Positions 44,101 to 50,100 of a stretch of 64,000 nt of DNA are shown one piece after another. This DNA comes from Agapetus fuscipes (lineage: Eukaryota; Arthropoda; Insecta; Trichoptera; Glossosomatidae), in assembly GCA_951799405.1 (NCBI GenBank), contig OX637334.1, positions 5,146,001 through 5,210,000 of the forward strand, written 5' to 3'. Under the pieces are notes generated by a model. It saw nothing but the letters and a program-made list of their open reading frames with translations, did not search any database and was not told the DNA's origin. A program made the position numbers and the translations under genes. Numbering within the stretch: position 1 is the stretch's first letter; each line of letters opens with the position of its first letter.

Positions 44101-47100
44101 TCCTTATATATATATATATATAGTGATTTGTGGACCACCTATGGATCAAATGTGTTGTGAATAGCCCAGTTTTTATCCAAATATAACAACCTTCATAATA
44201 TATTATACCTTAAAGGTAAAACTGAATAAGTGTCATATTAAGGTAACATGGGTGTCTCGGATAAATGCACTTTTTTCCTATTTTCTATGAGAGAAAACAC
44301 TAACAAACTGTGTGTGCGGCACTACAACAAGTGTCATAGACCCCTAGAGTCTTTGAAATCTAGGGAGTCTCCGCACAGGATTTCTTAAAAAAAAATCCTA
44401 TAGTTTAAAAGTTTTCTATTATGTGTTCTGAGAGATGTCTGGAGTCCATATTATGAGAGAAACAATCACTTTTTCCCTTTTATGTGGTTTTTTTAGTCTA
44501 TTCCTGGGTCTTTGATTTGCACTTTTTTACACTTTAGGCACTTTTCTACTCTATGGTCGCTTTTTCCCCATTTCCTGTTTCCCTATTTCCAGTTCCCCCA
44601 TAACCCGGTCGCCATTTGTCATAAAGCGTCATTTTTCCCTTGTGGTCACATGTCAGTTGAATTCACCTTCGAAAATTTGAGTGAATTGACAATATTCCTG
44701 GGCAAAAACATTTAAAAAAGAGTGTTATTTTACCATCTTGTGTTCCTGTGAACAATTAAAAACTAAAACAGGCGAAAGTGTGGTGTTTAAAAGTGTATAA
44801 GCGTGGCATACCTACAAAAATATAATGTATTTTTGTGGGTATGCCACGCATTTACGAAAAACGTTTTTCGTTATTTTAACGGAGTTTTTACTTTAGATAA
44901 CATCAAAATCAGTGTTATGAGTTGTGATAACAAAAAAGGGCCACCTCTCGCCGAAATCTCACAGGATTCAGGTGATGTGGATGCATTGAGGTATATATAC
45001 TAGAGACGTAACGTTACTCGAAACACGTAGCACCCTGTAGTAAGTCAAAAGTCGTACTCGAGAAAAACCCGATTTTGAGGCTCGTCAGTCTCACGCAGAC
45101 TTACACAGCGAACGGACGTGACAGGTGGTAATACATATTGCCATAAATGTCTAAATATTGTGATTGGAGTTTTCAAACACCATTGTTTGTGAACTTGATC
45201 AATTATACAACATGCACAAATGAAAAAAAAACACAAAATACTAGCACAGATTAATTATTAAAACAATTTATTTTTGAAAAAAATTAGTTGTTCTTAAATA
45301 TATTTTAATTAATGTTACACATTTGACACCAACAATAAGGTTGTATACTGCCGGGTTGCTGGTTGAAGACTTGCTCATATTATTTTTAAAAGTAAAGGAC
45401 TAAAGTTACATTTCATTTTAATCTGACATTCATTTTTAATAGTATTACTGTAGGGGAATTTTATATCAGAGAATTATGACATCCAGCCCTTTTTGTCGTG
45501 TTTGAAGTCTGCCATGTGTTTGCTAAAATTATTGCTATCTCGTTTTAACCTGAGAGTACAGTGCGCGTTATTCGATGCAGAAGCTGGATAAAAACTGATT
45601 GTCTCCTTGCATCTGCATTAAAACGTTTCCAACGGACTTCGGCTTGACATTTTTTTCCTGATTGTATGATGGTTGCGACTCTATAGTATATATCTCAATG
45701 TGTGGATGTAAAAATGCGGATATGACACTTCGGAATCAGGTTCACCGCCGCGGCGTCAGAAACGGCTTAGGGTTGTCTTGGACCCAAGGATAGATTATCT
45801 GGTTTCCCAGAGGGAGCCACTTAATGCTATACCAGACGAGTCCTTCACCCGAAATGGACTCTCAAATAAAGGAAATGACCGAATCCGGAGTTATAGAGGC
45901 AGCGGAGTCATCTCCCAGCTTCTTATCAAAAATGTTCCTAACACTCAAATCGGACGATTCCCCGAGAATGATTTTCAACCAAAATCGTTAAAACTTCTTC
46001 CTAGACCCGGCTCCGTTCGAACTCATAAGCCACTACAAAGTGTCAGAGTTTCTTATCAAAAATGTTCCTAGCACTCAAATCGGACGATTCCCCGAGAATG
46101 ATTTTCAACCAAAATCGTTAAAACTTCTTCCTAGACCCGGCTCCGTTCAAACTCATAAGCCACTACAAAGTGTCAGAGTTTCTTATCAAAAATGTTCCTA
46201 ACACTCAAATCGGACGATTCCCCGAGAATAATTTTCAACCTGAAATTGTTAAAACTTCTTCCTAGACCCGGCTCCGTTCAAACTCATAAGCCACTACAAA
46301 GTGTCAGAGTTTCTGCAGCCAAACGATTGGTTGTCGAAAATAGACCTATCGCAAGCTTACTTCATCTCCCAATAGCACATCGGAGATTTTTGCAACTGGT
46401 CTATCGAGGAGAATTACTTCAGATGACAAGTCTGCCCTTTGGCCTTTCATCTGCCCCCAGAATGTTTGCAACCCTCACAAATTGGGTAGCCCAACTACTT
46501 TCTGCTGCGACGAGATATCCGGACAATCGTTTATCTCGACGACTTCCTCCTTGCGAACCAATCCAAGGACGATCTTTGTCGACAATCGCATCTTTGGCCT
46601 TTCATCTGCCCCCAGAATGTTTTCAACCCTCACAAATTAGGTAGCCCAACTACTTACTGCTGCGACGAGATATCCGGACAATCGTTTATCTCGACGACTT
46701 CCTCCTTGCGAACCAATCCAAGGACGATCTTTGTCGGCAATCGCATCTTTGGCCTTTCATCTGCCCCCAGAGTGTTTTCTACCCTCACAAATTGGGTAGC
46801 CCAACTACTTACTGCTGCGACGAGATATCCGGACAATCGTTTATCTCGACGACTTCCTCCTTGCGAACCAATCCAAGGACGATCTTTGTCGGCAATCGCA
46901 TCTTTGGCCTTTCATCTGCCCACAGAATGTTTGCAACCCTCACAAATTGGGTAGCCCAACTACTTACTGCTGCGACGAGATATCCGGACAATCGTTTATC
47001 TCGACGACTTCCTCCTTGCGAACCAATCCAAGGACGATCTTCGTCGGCAATCGCATCTAGCAGTAGATATCCTACAATCTCTGGGGTGGTATGTAAATCT

Positions 47101-50100
47101 CCAGAAGTCTGTGCTCTTCCCCACTCAACAATTAGAGTACTTGGGAATCGTTTGGGACACGCATAACAATTGCAAATTCCTTTCTTACCGGAAGCAAGAG
47201 GCATTGTGCCACTCACTTCGAGCAATACTGACTTCTCGAAAATGGTCCTTAAAACTGGCGGAAAGTCTCCTAGGAAGACTAAACTTTGCCAGCTTCATGG
47301 TCGCCTCCACTGCAGACAATTGCAGATAGCGAGCAGGCCACTGAGGCACCTGTCACCGAGAAGGTCTTTCTTGCCGGAAGCAAGAGGCATTGTGCCACTC
47401 ACTTCGGGCAATACTGACTTCTCGAAAATGGTCCTTAAAACTGGCGGAAAGTCTCCTAGGAAGACTAAACTTTGCCAGCTTCATGGTCGCCTCCACTGCA
47501 GACAATTGCAGATAGCGAGCAGGCCACTGAAGCACCTGTCACCAAGAAGGTCTTTCTTACCGGAAGAAAGAGGCATTGTGCCACTCACTTCGAGCAATAC
47601 TGACTTCTCGAAAATGGTCCTTAAAACTGGCGGAAAGTCTCCTAGAAAGACTAAACTTTGCCAGCTTCATGGTCGCCTCCACTGCAGACAATTGCAGATA
47701 GCGAGCAGGCCACTGAAGCACCTGTCACCAAGAAGGTCATGACAAATGACCGAGGACAGCTTACAAGTAATAGAGTGGGGGATAGGGAATGCGAACGAAT
47801 CAAGTTCCATCCACAGGGAAACCTGCGAACGTTTCTTGACAACAGGTGCGTCAGACTAAGCTTGGGGAGCAACTCTGGACGACTTGATGCTGTCAGGACA
47901 GTGGACCGTTCAAACAAAAGAAGCGGCACTCCAAACGAAAAGAGTTGTTCGCTGTTTTCACAACCCTGCAACGCACAGCGCACGACCTTTCTGGCTCCGA
48001 AATTCTGGTACAATCAGACAACAAGACAGTAGTCGCCTACATCCACAAGGAAGGGGGCACCAGATCCAAAACACTCCTAAATCTTACCCGAGATCTGTTG
48101 ACTCTGGCAGGCCAATGGGAAATCTCGCTAACAGCGCAGTACCTACCGGGAAGATACAACGGAGACGCGGATCACCTATCAAGAGGAAGATCCCCTCCAG
48201 AGTGGCATCTTTTATCAACAGCAACGAAGGCCATTTTCAATCATTTCGGAGTACCAGATATAGACCTGTTCGCATCCACGACGGCACACATGAGTTCAAC
48301 TTACGTATCCAGAGACTCCACAGACTCATGCGCAATCTTTCAAAACGCGGAAGAGAAAAGACTGCTCCTGTCAGGATGGAGAGCTTCCACACTCAACACA
48401 TATAAACCTGCTTGGCAAAGATGGTGCCGCTGGATACTGGCGGAAAATACCCATCCCAACACATCATCTCCTAATCAATTGGCAAGGTATCTAGCGCAAC
48501 TGTTCATAAACAAAAAACTGTCATACAGGACTATACTGGTACACAAGTCAGCCATCGTAACATTCTGCAACCCAATGATGGAAGAGAATCTCAGCTCAGA
48601 TTTCCTAGTGAAACATACATTAAAAGCCATAGCAATGGTAAGGATTAACCCTCCTAAGTCCCCTGTGTGGAATCCGCAGATAGTGAAAGACTGGCTAGTC
48701 AGGAACACTCCTCGTTCAGATTCTCTCTATGAAGTTGCGTGTAGAACAGCAATCTTACTTCTGTTATCCTCAGGAAGAAGAGTACACGATCTGACCTTGC
48801 TAAATATCACAGAAGGAAACATTCTAGACGAAGGCACATCAATTGTGTTAATTCCATTTGTTGGATCAAAAACAGATACACTTCTGGAATCCAAGGAACA
48901 CAACGTCAACCCAGTCTTCTGGATAAGGAAGCTGATTGAACTATCACGCGAAAGGAGATCAGGACAAAATATTTATAACCTGTTCATCAGCACCCGAGGA
49001 CAAGTGAAGGCAGCTACAAGAACAATCATAGGAGGATGGGTAAAGAACACGCTAAAATCAGCAGGAGTAGAGGCCACTCCCGGCAGCACACGTTCAGCGG
49101 TCGCATCACTTAATTGGCTGGAGAACTACCCAATAGAAAACACTTTCAGAAAATACTATCAGAAAGAGATGTTGAAACATACAGCTCCAGAAGATCCCTC
49201 CCTATTTCAACCAGTTAATATCAAATAAAGACGTCCCCGGTCACCAGGAGATAATAGACAGATCTCTCATAATATGGACTCCAGACATCTCTCAGAACAC
49301 ATAATGGGGGAGTTTTACCTACCATTAAAACTCTTATTATGTTTCTATAGATGTCTGGAGTCCAGGTAACCCCTACCTGGTGTATTATGAGCTTTATGAC
49401 AAATGGCGACCGGGTTATGGGGGAACTGGAAATAGGGAAACAGGAAATGGGGAAAAAGCGACCATAGAGTAGAAAAGTGCCTAACGTGTAAAAAAGTGCA
49501 AATCAAAGACCCAGGAATAGACTAAAAAAACCACATAAAAGGGAAAAAGTGATTGTTTCTCTCATAATATGGACTCCAGACATCTATAGAAACATAATAA
49601 GAGTTTTAATGGTAGGTAAAACTCCCCCATTCTTTATAATTAGTTTGCTTACTATGAGAAGTTACACCCAACAAAATGTTATAAAAACAATTTCTCAAAT
49701 CAGTGATTCAGCACCTTTTAGTTTTACCTTTAAGGTGGCGGTATCATAAAGTAATGTAACGCTATTTGTAATTTGCTGTATGTTTCTCAGGTAGTGTTGT
49801 GGCCATCGTTGGCACTGGACGGGAAGAGAACCGCAACAACCGCTACCCCAACTCCGCTGGGCTCGCTCAGCCGTCTGGCCTGGCGCTGTGCGGCAACACC
49901 CTGTACATAGCAGATAGCGAGAGCTCCACAGTCCGGCTGCTGGACCTGGTATCCGGCCAAGTGACGGGGCTGGTGGGAGGCGACAGGAACCCCCTGGTGA
50001 GGATCTCTTCTCTTCCATGCATCTCCCAAATCTCTCTTTGGTCTGCAATTTCTCCTGCCCCATGCAGTCTTCCAAGGTCTTTAAATAAAGTGTGGATTTT

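Larger units (their letters stand above)
44418..49631 (+). mobile_element. DIRS-type retrotransposon, copy 2 (NHLRC2 intron 8)
   Basis: Same element as copy 1 in the opposite orientation, with ATT at both borders (44418-44420, 49629-49631). ITRs are ~44440-44630 and ~49390-49600. The internal complementary region is at ~49265-49380 and contains the end-to-end junction acataat|gggggag at 49305/49306. Coding order is decayed RT with arrays A, B and C, then RNase H and tyrosine recombinase. It has one more array C unit than copy 1 and lacks copy 1's TAG in RNase H. Confidence 0.88.

Noticed and set aside
46436..47055. CRISPR-like or satellite array
   Set aside because: Units are contiguous copies of RT coding sequence without spacers, in a eukaryotic retroelement.
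47170..47742. A 62-residue repeat protein with three perfect repeats
   Set aside because: The frame is a shadow of DIRS array C; the true RT-thumb frame runs in another phase ([24 protein letters not shown]).
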